Source: Kocuria rosea subsp. polaris (GTDB taxonomy: Bacteria > Actinomycetota > Actinomycetes > Actinomycetales > Micrococcaceae). Taken from it: a stretch of DNA of 64,000 bases. The stretch lies in contig NZ_LQBK01000006.1 in the NCBI RefSeq assembly GCF_001483755.1, positions 62,001 through 126,000 of the forward strand, in the 5' to 3' direction. Of the stretch, positions 52,256-64,000 are shown piece by piece. The notes under the pieces are model-generated. The model was not told the DNA's origin. It saw nothing but the letters and a program-made list of their open reading frames with translations, and ran no database searches. The position numbers and the translations under genes were made by a program. Positions within the stretch are counted from its first letter, which is position 1; every line of letters starts with the position of its first letter.

Positions 52256-54136
52256 GTGGCAGGACTGATCAGACGCGAGGACATCGACGAGGTGCGGGCG
52301 CGCACCGACATCAAGGAGATCGTCGACGGCTACGTCACCCTCAAGAGCGCCGGCATCGGCTCCTGGAAGGGCCTCTGCCCGTTCCACGACGAGCGCACCC
52401 CGTCCTTCCACGTGCGGCCCCAGATGGGCACCTACCACTGCTTCGGCTGCGACGAGTCCGGGGACGTCATCTCCTTCCTCATGACCATGGACCACACCAC
52501 GTTCTCGGAGACCGTGGAGAAGCTCGCGGCGCGGGTGGGCTACGAGCTGCACTACGAGCAGGGCTCCGGGCCGAACAAGGAGGAGGTCGGGCGCCGCCAG
52601 CGCCTGCTCGACGCGCACAAGGTCGCCGCGGAGTTCTTCCAGCGCAACCTCTACACCCGCCAGGCGGCCCCCGCCCAGCAGTTCCTGGGCGAGCGGGGCT
52701 TCGACGGCGAGGCGGCCCGGCGCTACGGCGTGGGCTACGCGCCCCGAGGCTGGGACCACCTGCTCAAGCACCTGCGGGACCGCGGCTTCACGGACCAGGA
52801 GCTCAAGCTCACCGGCATGTTCTCCGAGGGCAACCGCGGCCTCTACGACCGGTTCCGCGGCCGGCTCGTGTGGCCCATCCGGGCGGTCGCCGGCGAGGTC
52901 ATCGGCTTCGGCGCCCGGAAGCTCCACGACGACGACCCGGGCCCCAAGTACCTCAACACCCCCGAGACCGCCCTGTACAAGAAGTCCCAGGTGCTCTACG
53001 GCATCGACCTCGCGAAGCGGGAGATCGCCAAGCAGCGGCGCCTCGTCGTCGTCGAGGGCTACACCGACGTCATGGCCTGCCACCTCGCCGGCGTGACCAC
53101 GGCGGTGGCCACGTGCGGGACCGCCTTCGGGGCCGAGCACATCAAGATCGTCCGGCGATTCCTCTCCGACGACGGCGGCGGGGGAGAGGTGGTCTTCACC
53201 TTCGACGGCGACGCCGCCGGGCAGAAGGCCGCCCTGCGCGCGTTCGAGGAGGACCAGAAGTTCGTGGCGCAGACCTACGTGGCGGTCGAGCCCCACGGGA
53301 TGGACCCGTGCGACCTCCGGCTCGCCCGCGGGGACGCCGCCGTGGCCGAGCTCGTGGAGAACCGCCGGCCGCTGTTCGAGTTCGCGATCCGGGCGACGCT
53401 GAAGAACTTCGACCTGGACACCATCGAGGGCCGGATCCGCGCGATGCGGGCCTGCGCCCCCATCGTGGCGCGGATCCGGGACCGCTCCCTGCGCCCGGCC
53501 TACGCGCGGCAGCTGGCGGGCTGGCTCGGCCTCGAGCCGGCGGAGGTCCAGCGCGCCGTCGACTCCGCGGGCCGCGACCGGCAGGAGGGGCGTCCGTCGC
53601 CGCACCGGCCGGTGGAGCCCGAGGCGTCCGGGCCCGCCCCGGTCGAGCTGCCCGACCCCCGCGAGCCCGTGGCGCGGATGGAGCGCGAGGCGCTCGAGAC
53701 CGTGATCCAGTGCCCGGACCTGATGCTCGAGCGGCACTGGGAGGAGTTCGGCCTCAGCGCCTTCCGCTACCCCGTGCACGGGGCCGTGCACGACGCGGTC
53801 CTGGCCGCCCGCGCCGGGCTCCTCGGGGACGGGTCCGCCGTGCCGGGCGGTCAGGTCTGGGTGGACGCGGTGCGCGGCCACCTCCCCGAGCCCCTGCACG
53901 GCTACCTCGCCGAGCTCGCCGTGACGCCGCTGCCCGCCACCACCCAGCAGCAGCTGGAGCGCTACACCGCGGACATCCTCAACCGCCTCTTCGAGCTGCA
54001 GATCAACCGGCGGAAGTCGGACCGGCTGGCGGAGCTCCAGCGCACCGACCCCACCGGGCAGCGCGAGCGCTACCAGCAGCTCCAGCGGGAGCTGCTGGAA
54101 CTGGAGATGCAGCGGCGGGGCCTCCGCCAGGACTGA
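52256..54136 (+). CDS. dnaG: DNA primase
   Basis: A 626-residue primase making RNA primers at the replication fork. The CHC2 zinc finger (C41, H44, C62, C65 in CPFHDERTPSFHV..YHCFGC), the TOPRIM core (VVVEGYTDVMACHLAG, FTFDGDAAGQKAALRA) and the C-terminal helicase-binding region are present. The GTG at 52256 appears to be the first base of the transcript. tRNA-Asn follows 77 bases downstream with its own promoter. Confidence 0.96.
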   Translation: MAGLIRREDIDEVRARTDIKEIVDGYVTLKSAGIGSWKGLCPFHDERTPSFHVRPQMGTYHCFGCDESGDVISFLMTMDHTTFSETVEKLAARVGYELHYEQGSGPNKEEVGRRQRLLDAHKVAAEFFQRNLYTRQAAPAQQFLGERGFDGEAARRYGVGYAPRGWDHLLKHLRDRGFTDQELKLTGMFSEGNRGLYDRFRGRLVWPIRAVAGEVIGFGARKLHDDDPGPKYLNTPETALYKKSQVLYGIDLAKREIAKQRRLVVVEGYTDVMACHLAGVTTAVATCGTAFGAEHIKIVRRFLSDDGGGGEVVFTFDGDAAGQKAALRAFEEDQKFVAQTYVAVEPHGMDPCDLRLARGDAAVAELVENRRPLFEFAIRATLKNFDLDTIEGRIRAMRACAPIVARIRDRSLRPAYARQLAGWLGLEPAEVQRAVDSAGRDRQEGRPSPHRPVEPEASGPAPVELPDPREPVARMEREALETVIQCPDLMLERHWEEFGLSAFRYPVHGAVHDAVLAARAGLLGDGSAVPGGQVWVDAVRGHLPEPLHGYLAELAVTPLPATTQQQLERYTADILNRLFELQINRRKSDRLAELQRTDPTGQRERYQQLQRELLELEMQRRGLRQD

Positions 54137-54155
54137 CCCGTCGGACCAGCCGGAT

Positions 54156-54184
54156 TTGTCGAAGCCCGGCGGGAACGGTAAAGT
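54156..54184 (+). promoter_or_regulatory. Promoter of tRNA-Asn
   Basis: TTGTCG (54156-54161), exactly 17 bp, TAAAGT (54179-54184): one of the best sigma-70-type promoters in the window. Start expected near 54191. Confidence 0.75.
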
Positions 54185-54213
54185 GATGGCTCGTTGCACG
54201 CGTGCGTGCACGG

Positions 54214-54289
54214 TCCCCCGTAGCTCAATTGGCAGAGCATTCGACTGTTAATCGAAGGGTTACTGGTTCGAGTCCAGTCGGGGGAGCCA
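54214..54289 (+). tRNA. tRNA-Asn (GTT)
   Basis: A 76-base tRNA. Acceptor arms TCCCCCG and CGGGGGA pair fully; the anticodon stem is TTCGA/TCGAA with loop CTGTTAA (anticodon GTT); the T arm is CTGGTTCGAGTCCAG; G is the discriminator base and CCA is encoded. A U-run terminator follows six bases later. Confidence 0.97.
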
Positions 54290-54294
54290 TTCAG

Positions 54295-54330
54295 AAGGCC
54301 CTCACCGCGTCGAACGCCGGTGAGGGCCTT
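54295..54330 (+). terminator. Terminator of tRNA-Asn
   Basis: AAGGCCCTCACC (54295-54306) pairs with GGTGAGGGCCTT (54319-54330), followed by TCTC. Confidence 0.85.
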
Positions 54331-54367
54331 TCTCGTGCCGCCGACGTCCTGCCGGTGCGGGCGGTCC

Positions 54368-54631
54368 TCAGCCCAGGAGGCTGATCCGGACCCCGTCCGT
54401 GGGGGCGGGCACGTCGAAGACCGCCGTGTAGTTGAGGACGGCGGTCCAGACGGCCACGCGGACCTCGGTCTCCGACATCGCCTCGGGGCGGGAGGACACG
54501 GACACGGCCCACTCCCGGCCGTCGAAGAGCATCTCGACGGCCGTGACGGTGATGCCCCGGGCGGCCAGCGCCCCGGCGACACCGGTGCTCACGAGGGACT
54601 CTGCGGGACGGGTGTGGGGGATGGTGGTCAT
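54368..54631 (-). CDS. Small hypothetical protein
   Basis: An 87-residue protein I cannot assign. It has an N-terminal helix (SLVSTGVAGALAARGITVTAVEML), a strand pair around FDGREWAVSVSSRPEAMSETEVRVAVWTAVLNY (in two parts), and a C-terminal PTDGVRISLLG. No signal, membrane segment or motif. The ATG at 54631 follows AAGGA by seven to eight bases. It lies alone just beyond tRNA-Asn, at the left edge of the accessory stretch. Confidence 0.65.
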   Translation of the reverse strand: MTTIPHTRPAESLVSTGVAGALAARGITVTAVEMLFDGREWAVSVSSRPEAMSETEVRVAVWTAVLNYTAVFDVPAPTDGVRISLLG

Positions 54632-54872
54632 GGCGTGGTCCTTCCGGCGGGAGCTCGGATCAAGCTCACTTCCATTGACTCGCATCCAGTCGCGAAAATA
54701 ATGCCCGCTCTTCGGTGGACATCCCGCTTCGGGGCGGGGCTCTGCAGCCCCAAGAAATCATGAAGTTCATAGGTTCCTCCTAGCGGGGACCGAAGTCCTC
54801 TCCGCATGCTGGGTCCGGGGCGGCTCCGGAAGCGCCGGGATCCCGGACGGCGTCCGGTGCACAGGGGGAAGC

Positions 54873-56102
54873 ATGCGTTGGTCGGTCAGGACTGCTGGAG
54901 CTGTCGCTTCGCGGGGCCCACGTGGGGCGCGGAGGCCCTACCATCGCCTCGTCGGCGTCGACGCTGCCCGTGGTCTGGCTCTCATCGGTCTGATGTCCGT
55001 GCACATCCTGCCGTCCTACGACCACGAGACCCTGGAGCCGACCTGGTCCCACATTCTCTTCTCCGGGGACTCTGCGGCGCTCTTCGCGCTGCTGGCCGGC
55101 GTCGGCCTGGCCCTGGCCTCCGGCGGGACCCGTCCGCACGGGGACAGGGAGCTGGCCGCAGACCGGGTGGCGCTCGTGGTGCGAGCCGTGCTGATCGCCG
55201 TGCTGGGACTGGGGATCGGATCCTTGATGTCCGACGACCTGCCGGCGGACAACATCCTGATCTACTACGGCGTGTTCTTCCTGCTGGCCGCCCCCTTCCT
55301 GCGCTCGGGTCCGAGGACGCTGTTCGGCTCGGCGGCGGTCTTCCTGGTCACGGCGCCGGTGCTCATGCAGGTGCTGCGCGACAACCTGCCCGGCTTCGTC
55401 TCCGGCAACCCCACGTTCGGGGATCTGCTGACGCAACCGGTGGCGACGACCACCCAGTTGTTGCTGACCGGCACCTATCCGGCCCTGGCCTATCTGACCT
55501 ATCTGCTGGCCGGCATGGGACTGGGCCGGCTCGACCTCGGGAGCAGAGCGATCCAGCTCCGCCTGATGGTGGTCGGCGTCGGCCTGTCAGCCTGCGCCCA
55601 GGTCGTCTCGTACGTTCTGATCCACGGCGCCGGCGGTTACGAACGGCTGCTGGCCGCCTCGTCGGGTGACGAGGAGGAACTGGCTGACGTGCTGGTCTGG
55701 GGATCGGACTGGTTACCCACCGAGACGTGGTGGTCACTGGCGGTCGCCACGCCGCACACCAACGCCCCGCTCGCCATTGCGGCAAGCCTCGGCACCGGCA
55801 TGGCGGTGCTGGGCCTTTTTCTGCTGATCTCCCGCGTGGTCGGCTCCTGGTTGCTGCCGCTCTCGGCGATGGGATCGATGACCCTGTCCCTGTACACCGC
55901 TCACCTGGTTGCGCTGTCCTTCGAGGTCCACTACGACCGGCCCTACCTGTGGTTCACGATCCAGCTGGTGGCGGCGGTCCTGTTCGCGGTGGCATGGCGG
56001 CGAGCACTGGGCCAGGGGCCGCTGGAGCGGATGGTCGGCGCCGTGGCGAAGGGCGCTCGCCGGCGCTCGTTGGCTGCATCCGCCGGAGCGGGTCCCGGCT
56101 AA
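54873..56102 (+). CDS. Polytopic membrane protein, DUF418/heparan-acetyltransferase-like
   Basis: A 409-residue membrane protein with about nine to ten hydrophobic segments. The start of the membrane part, HRLVGVDAARGLALIGLMSVHILP, carries the RxxxxDxxRG pattern of the acyltransferase_3/DUF1624/DUF418 clan, which moves acyl groups across membranes. The end (MTLSLYTAHLVAL) fits too. The ATG follows AGGGGGA closely. A strong hairpin overlaps its stop. It is convergent with ectB; whether it modifies the product of that locus is unknown. Confidence 0.75.
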   Translation: MRWSVRTAGAVASRGPRGARRPYHRLVGVDAARGLALIGLMSVHILPSYDHETLEPTWSHILFSGDSAALFALLAGVGLALASGGTRPHGDRELAADRVALVVRAVLIAVLGLGIGSLMSDDLPADNILIYYGVFFLLAAPFLRSGPRTLFGSAAVFLVTAPVLMQVLRDNLPGFVSGNPTFGDLLTQPVATTTQLLLTGTYPALAYLTYLLAGMGLGRLDLGSRAIQLRLMVVGVGLSACAQVVSYVLIHGAGGYERLLAASSGDEEELADVLVWGSDWLPTETWWSLAVATPHTNAPLAIAASLGTGMAVLGLFLLISRVVGSWLLPLSAMGSMTLSLYTAHLVALSFEVHYDRPYLWFTIQLVAAVLFAVAWRRALGQGPLERMVGAVAKGARRRSLAASAGAGPG

Positions 56103-56117
56103 GGGCCGGGACCCGCT
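56087..56117. terminator. Bidirectional hairpin between the membrane protein and ectB
   Basis: AGCGGGTCCCGGC (56087-56099) and GCCGGGACCCGCT (56105-56117) pair over 13 of 13 positions; the membrane-protein stop codon lies in the loop. Confidence 0.75.
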
Positions 56118-56162
56118 GCGGAACCGGCGTTCCCCCCGCGGTGCCGCGGTGCCGCCCGGAGC

Positions 56163-57482
56163 TCAGCGGCCGCTGGTGCTGGGCATCGTCTCCCTGGCCT
56201 CCACGCGCGAGGCGGTGATCGGATAGCGATCGGCGAGCACGGCCCGCGTGGCGTCCATCAGCAGCTCAAGACCTTCGTCGAGGTCTTTTCGGGAGATGTT
56301 CAGGGCGGGCATGGCCTTGAGGACCTCGGACCGCGCGCCCGAGGTCTCGACGAGCAGATGCCGTTCGAAGGCGGCGCCAGCGATCCGCTCCGCCAGCTCC
56401 GGGTCGGGGAAGTGGACTCCTGCGAGCAGGCCCCGTCCGCGACAGGTCGCTCCCTCCACCAGCGCCGCGATCCGCGCGAGGCCGTCCCCGAGCTGCCTCC
56501 CGCGCTCGACGACGGATCGCTGGAAGACGCCGCCGTCGGCCCAGTACTTCTCGAGAGCGGCGGTGCCGGTGACGAAGGCGGCGTTGTTGCCGCGGAACGT
56601 CCCGTTGTGCTGGCCGGGCTGCCAGATGTCCAGCTCGGGGCGCAGGAGGACCAGCGCCATGGGCAGCCCGTAGCCCGAGATGGACTTCGACAGGCACACG
56701 ATGTCCGGGGTGATCCCGGCCTCCTCGAAGCTGAAGAAGGTGCCGGTGCGCCCACAGCCCGCCTGGACGTCGTCGACGATCAGCAGGACCTCGTGCTCCC
56801 GGCAGAGAGCCTCGAGTTCGCGCAACCACCCGGCACGGGCGGCGTTCAGGCCGCCTTCGCCCTGAACAGTCTCGACGATGACGGCGGCGGGACGTTCCAC
56901 CCCGGAGCTGGAGTCCCCCCACGTCCTGGCCAGCCAGGACAGCCCCCACGACGGGTCGTCGAGATAGCCGTCGTACGGTGCGGTGGTGGCGAACGGCAGC
57001 GGCACTCCTGCGCCGTTGCGCTTCATGGCGTTGCCGGTGACCGACAGGGACCCCAGGGTCATGCCGTGGAAGGCATTCGTGAAGGCGGTGACGCCGGTGC
57101 GCCCGGTGTTCAGCCGTGCCAGTTTGAGGGCGGCCTCCACGCTGTTGGTCCCTGTGGGTCCGGTGAACTGGACCTTGTGGTCCAGGCCGCGCGGCCGGAG
57201 GACATGGTGCTCGAAGGCGGTGAGGAAGCGGCGCTTGGCCGTGGTGTAGGTGTCGAGGGAGTGGACGACGCCGTCGGCGGCCAGGTACTCGAGCAGCGCA
57301 CGTTTCAGGTCCGGATCGTTGTGCCCGTAGTTCAGCGCCCCGGCGCCGGAGAAGAAGTCGAGGTAGACCTCGCCGTCCTCGGCGTGCAGCCGGGAGCCGC
57401 GAGCGGTCTCGAAGACCACCGGCCAGCTGCGGCAGTAGCTGCGGACGTCGGACTCGAGGGCCTCGAAGATCGTGGTGGACAT
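56163..57482 (-). CDS. ectB: L-2,4-diaminobutyrate--2-oxoglutarate aminotransferase (EctB type)
   Basis: A 439-residue class III aminotransferase. The N terminus IFEALESDVRSYCRSWPVVF is diagnostic of EctB-like enzymes; the PLP lysine is K266 in VCLSKSISGYGLPMA, with IVDDVQAGCGRTG (D237) and HGMTLGSLSVTGN. It converts L-aspartate-4-semialdehyde plus glutamate to L-2,4-diaminobutyrate. In ectoine producers it stands between ectA and ectC, but neither is here. Instead it is divergent from a Pls-like homopolymer synthetase, so its product is probably that enzyme's monomer. The ATG follows GGGAG by eight bases. The possible promoter lies far upstream (57731-57759). Confidence 0.92.
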   Translation of the reverse strand: MSTTIFEALESDVRSYCRSWPVVFETARGSRLHAEDGEVYLDFFSGAGALNYGHNDPDLKRALLEYLAADGVVHSLDTYTTAKRRFLTAFEHHVLRPRGLDHKVQFTGPTGTNSVEAALKLARLNTGRTGVTAFTNAFHGMTLGSLSVTGNAMKRNGAGVPLPFATTAPYDGYLDDPSWGLSWLARTWGDSSSGVERPAAVIVETVQGEGGLNAARAGWLRELEALCREHEVLLIVDDVQAGCGRTGTFFSFEEAGITPDIVCLSKSISGYGLPMALVLLRPELDIWQPGQHNGTFRGNNAAFVTGTAALEKYWADGGVFQRSVVERGRQLGDGLARIAALVEGATCRGRGLLAGVHFPDPELAERIAGAAFERHLLVETSGARSEVLKAMPALNISRKDLDEGLELLMDATRAVLADRYPITASRVEARETMPSTSGR

Positions 57483-57730
57483 GGTGACGACTCCCGGTGG
57501 TGAGGAATGGGCTAGGTGGTCATCGGGCCGGCCGGTTCTCCCGCTGAGCGCTCGTCGGTCGCGTAGGGCGGGGCGCCCATCCGGGTGGACGCCGGGACGG
57601 ACGGACGTGTGCAACAGGAATGGGATGCGACGACCGGCCGTGCTCGGGCGGCGCCGTGTTCCGTGAGAGCCTGGAATCACATCCAGACGGAATTACCGGC
57701 CGGTCAGCGCACTCGTTCGACATGGCTCAG

Positions 57731-57759
57731 ACCTTATTCACGCTCCCATGAGATGCCCA
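57731..57759 (-). promoter_or_regulatory. Candidate ectB promoter
   Basis: On the minus strand TGGGCA (57754-57759), 17 bp, TAAGGT (57731-57736). It would give a leader of about 240 bases. Confidence 0.4.
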
Positions 57760-57830
57760 GACATTCCCGAACATTACCGACGGTTTTCCATCAGGGTCCG
57801 AGACACCCGCCTCGTTCGTGACAATTTGCG

Positions 57831-57858
57831 TTGGCACCGATCTGACCTGCAGAAACAT
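57831..57858 (+). promoter_or_regulatory. Candidate promoter of the Pls-like synthetase
   Basis: TTGGCA (57831-57836), 16 bp, AAACAT (57853-57858), leaving a leader of about 158 bases. Other -10-like boxes (TACTCT, 57894-57899) are possible. Confidence 0.3.
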
Positions 57859-58022
57859 CGCGAAAAACTCTCCACTGCATGCATTGGCGGCGTTACTCTG
57901 ATTTCCGTTCGACCACTTCGGCAGGGGAATTCCGGAGACTTCAAAAGTTTGGTCGAATCCATGGTGCTCGAGCATTTCCATGCCTGCATCACGGCTTTCT
58001 TTGCAGTGCTTCGGGGAGTCAC

Positions 58023-62258
<4,236 letters not shown>

Positions 62259-62380
62259 CACCGCGCGGTGCGTGTGGCGACGGATCCCCTTGTCCGGGCA
62301 TCTTCAGAGCTACTGCCGCGTCCACCGAGCAGTAGTGCCGAAGCGTGACCGTACCGCGCCCGGATCGTCATCGTTTGCTA

Positions 62381-62410
62381 TTGAGTCCCTTGTCAGAAGC
62401 GAATTACGCT
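62381..62410 (+). promoter_or_regulatory. Promoter of the secreted charged protein gene
   Basis: TTGAGT (62381-62386), 18 bp, TACGCT (62405-62410); start near 62417 and a short leader with AAGGGGGA. Confidence 0.55.
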
Positions 62411-62441
62411 CATCACACCAGATACACCAAGGGGGAACACA

Positions 62442-62912
62442 GTGAAAACTCTGGAAAAGATGGTAGCCAGCGTCGCGGTGGCGGGACTGTTGTTCGGGGG
62501 AGCCTCGCCGGCACTCGCTGACGGCGGTGGCGACCGGCACAAGAAAGACGACAAGGGCCACGGTCGGTACGACGAGCGCAAGAACGGCGAGGTGGATGTC
62601 GTCGTCAAGTACCGGCACCACGGGCACTGGAAGTCGAAGACCTATGAGGACCAGACTCTCAAGGAGGCGGCGTCCAAGGCCAAGGAGAAGTGCCACGGCG
62701 GCGACTGGTGGGACTACTACAAGGACGCCCGGAAGGTGGACCGGACCGGCAAGTCGGACAAGGTCTGCGACAAGCGGTACGTGAAGGTCTACTTCGAGCA
62801 GGACGAGGACAAGGACCGGCACTGGGACAAGGACAAGGGCCGCGACAAGGACCACAACAAGGACAAGCACGACGGCAAGGACAAGAAGGACAAGAGGGAC
62901 AAGAAGGACTGA
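62442..62912 (+). CDS. Secreted, extremely charged Lys/Asp-rich protein
   Basis: A 156-residue protein of unknown function. A Sec signal peptide (KTLEKMVASVAVAGLLFGGASPALA) is cleaved after residue 26. The mature part has a compact middle section (VDVVVKYRHHGHWKSKTYEDQTLKEAASKAKEKCHGG...) with two cysteines that may form a disulfide, then about 40 residues made almost wholly of Lys, Asp, His and Arg. The GTG follows AAGGGGGA by six bases and has its own promoter. It lies directly downstream of the polycation synthetase. Binding to metal, the cell wall or the cationic polymer are all possible; none is shown. Confidence 0.8.
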   Translation: MKTLEKMVASVAVAGLLFGGASPALADGGGDRHKKDDKGHGRYDERKNGEVDVVVKYRHHGHWKSKTYEDQTLKEAASKAKEKCHGGDWWDYYKDARKVDRTGKSDKVCDKRYVKVYFEQDEDKDRHWDKDKGRDKDHNKDKHDGKDKKDKRDKKD

Positions 62913-62932
62913 CACCGGTCCTGGCGCACTGA

Positions 62933-62970
62933 CGGGAGGGCCCGTCCGGGATTCCGGACGGGCCCTCCCG
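62933..62970 (+). terminator. Strong terminator after the secreted protein gene
   Basis: Arms 62933-62949 and 62954-62970 pair over 17 of 17 positions around GATT. Confidence 0.8.
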
Positions 62971-63079
62971 TGCGTTGCCGCAGGCCGCTTCACGGCCCGG
63001 TGCTCGCCCGCCCCCGGCGTCCCCGATGGTAGTTTGGTGCTCAGTCCACGTACTTTTCACATCATCAACGGAGGCGGGC

Positions 63080-63934
63080 ATGAGTCATTCGGTAGGCCCC
63101 AGCACGGGCGGGACGTCAGGAACCAGGTCGGAGCACTCCGATCCGGGATCGGCGTCGATCCTCGACGTCGTGAAGGTCTTCGCCCGGCTGCTGCCCAAGC
63201 AGCTCAAGGACGAGGCCCAGCTCGCCAAGCTCGAGCTCACGGAGAAGGCGAAGACGCTGGGCAAGGGAGCGGCCTTCGTCGTCGTCGGCCTGGTGTTCCT
63301 GCTGCTGGCGACGATCGCCCTCGTCGGTGCGGCGATCGCCGGGCTGGCGCAGGTCATGCCCGCCTGGCTGGCCGCTCTGCTGCTCGCCGTGCTGTTCCTG
63401 ATCATCCTGGCCGTCGCGGCGCTCATCGGGGTGTCGACCATCAAGAAGGCCCTGCCGCTCGTGCCGCGCAAGGCGGTCTTCGGGACGAAGTACGACCTCG
63501 GCGTGGTCAAGGAGGGGTCCGCCTACACCGAGAGCCGCGTCCAGCGCGAGGAGCAGCTGGCCCGCGAGCGCAAGGAGCAGGAGAAGCGCGAGGCCGCCCA
63601 GGACCCGGCCCGGCAGAAGCCCCCGGCGCCCACCGAGGAGCAGCTGCGGCACCGGCTCAAGCTGCGCCGCGAGCACCTCAAGACGCTGCGCGACGACGTC
63701 CAGGGCCGCGCGGAGACCATTCAGTCCACCACCAAGGGCTTCGTGGACCGCACCAGCCGCACCGTGAAGGCCACGCCGAAGGACGTCAAGGGCCTGCTCG
63801 CCCAGGGCGGGGCGAAGTCCGGCTCGCGGGCCGGCGCCGGGCAGGCCGGGATCGGCGAGCGGTGGCAGCCGCTCACGGTGCTGGCCGTGGCGGGGAGCGC
63901 GTTCGTCGTCTTCCTGCGCAAGCTGTTCCGGTGA
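63080..63934 (+). CDS. Phage-holin-superfamily (DUF1469-like) membrane protein
   Basis: A 284-residue protein. Residues about 25-65 form an amphipathic helix (VKVFARLLPKQLKDEAQLAKLELTEKAKTLG), followed by two adjacent membrane helices (AAFVVVGLVFLLLATIALVGA and WLAALLLAVLFLIILAVAALIG) as in the 'phage holin 3_6' family, which is widespread on actinobacterial chromosomes. A long charged coiled region (REEQLARERKEQEKREAAQ...) and a final short hydrophobic segment before RKLFR extend it. The ATG follows GGAGG by five bases. Function is unknown; there is no phage context. Confidence 0.8.
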   Translation: MSHSVGPSTGGTSGTRSEHSDPGSASILDVVKVFARLLPKQLKDEAQLAKLELTEKAKTLGKGAAFVVVGLVFLLLATIALVGAAIAGLAQVMPAWLAALLLAVLFLIILAVAALIGVSTIKKALPLVPRKAVFGTKYDLGVVKEGSAYTESRVQREEQLARERKEQEKREAAQDPARQKPPAPTEEQLRHRLKLRREHLKTLRDDVQGRAETIQSTTKGFVDRTSRTVKATPKDVKGLLAQGGAKSGSRAGAGQAGIGERWQPLTVLAVAGSAFVVFLRKLFR

Positions 63935-64000
63935 CGTCGCCGTCCACGGGCCGCCCGTGGACGATCGCACCGGTCGAAGGCCCGGAAGCCACAGGCTTCC

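Larger units (their letters stand above)
57483..58022. other. Low-G+C divergent regulatory region between ectB and the synthetase
   Basis: This 540-bp gap contains no convincing gene. Hand counts of three 60-base lines (57721, 57841, 57901) give 31, 31 and 30 G+C, about 51%, against 48 of 60 in a typical line elsewhere (33121). The base composition and length suggest foreign DNA carrying several control sites. Candidate promoters face both ways. The stretch ACTT-CAA-AAGT near 57938 is a small palindrome. Confidence 0.6.

Noticed and set aside
56163-57482. ectB as part of an ectoine operon
   Set aside because: ectA and ectC are not adjacent or anywhere in the window, and the divergent partner is a Pls-like synthetase. 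A distant ectAC cannot be excluded from this window.
63080-63934. Prophage remnant suggested by the holin-family protein
   Set aside because: This family is common on actinobacterial chromosomes, and no endolysin, tail, capsid or integrase gene is nearby.

Overview
The window comes from a very G+C-rich actinobacterium, most likely Micrococcaceae and close to Kocuria (inference). Support: an acyl-CoA carboxylase locus with a small epsilon subunit, a secreted Rpf-type transglycosylase with LysM, a SAM-IV-type leader upstream of metY, a GatCAB operon, and many promoters whose -10 box lies 6-7 bases before the start codon (leaderless transcription). There are no rRNA genes, insertion sequences, integrases or CRISPR arrays. 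One tRNA (Asn) is present.

Layout. 1-13.1 kb: acyl-CoA carboxylase genes (accA3, maf, accE, accD, then birA) in the order known from mycobacteria, but split between maf and accE by about 8.8 kb holding an alcohol/aldehyde dehydrogenase operon with a GAF regulator, a dicarboxylate symporter, a DUF885 hydrolase and an MFS transporter. Matching palindromes precede accA3 and accD. 13.2-18.9 kb: birA, a PH-domain membrane protein, a class III adenylate cyclase translationally coupled to a PP2C phosphatase, a secreted SGNH-like protein and an ArsR/SRPBCC pair with an operator over the start codon. 19-26 kb: a fatty-acid locus (large acyl-CoA oxidase/dehydrogenase, TetR regulator, thiolase, high-molecular-weight FabG, MaoC hydratase) arranged like fadE5-fadA2-fabG4-htdX of Mycobacterium tuberculosis. 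26-35 kb: ligA, an inositol-phosphatase-like gene, rpf with a long duplicated regulatory region, and gatCAB. 35-45 kb: oxidoreductase, hydrolases, oligopeptidase B, a CPBP protease and the SAM-IV/metY/metX operon. 45-54 kb: S4 protein, glyS, GNAT, dusB, dgt, an aromatic-acid-type transporter, dnaG, tRNA-Asn.

54.3-63 kb is the accessory part and the most interesting. A diaminobutyrate aminotransferase (EctB type) and a 1411-residue Pls/PosA-like non-ribosomal peptide synthetase stand back to back across a 540-bp region of clearly lower G+C. The synthetase has an adenylation domain, a carrier domain, six membrane segments and three interleaved soluble domains, the architecture of epsilon-poly-L-lysine synthetase. 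There is no ectA or ectC. The simplest reading is a two-gene pathway: aspartate semialdehyde to L-2,4-diaminobutyrate to a secreted cationic homopolymer. A secreted, extremely charged Lys/Asp protein follows, and a polytopic acyltransferase-like protein lies next to ectB. The window ends with a holin-superfamily membrane protein that looks chromosomal.
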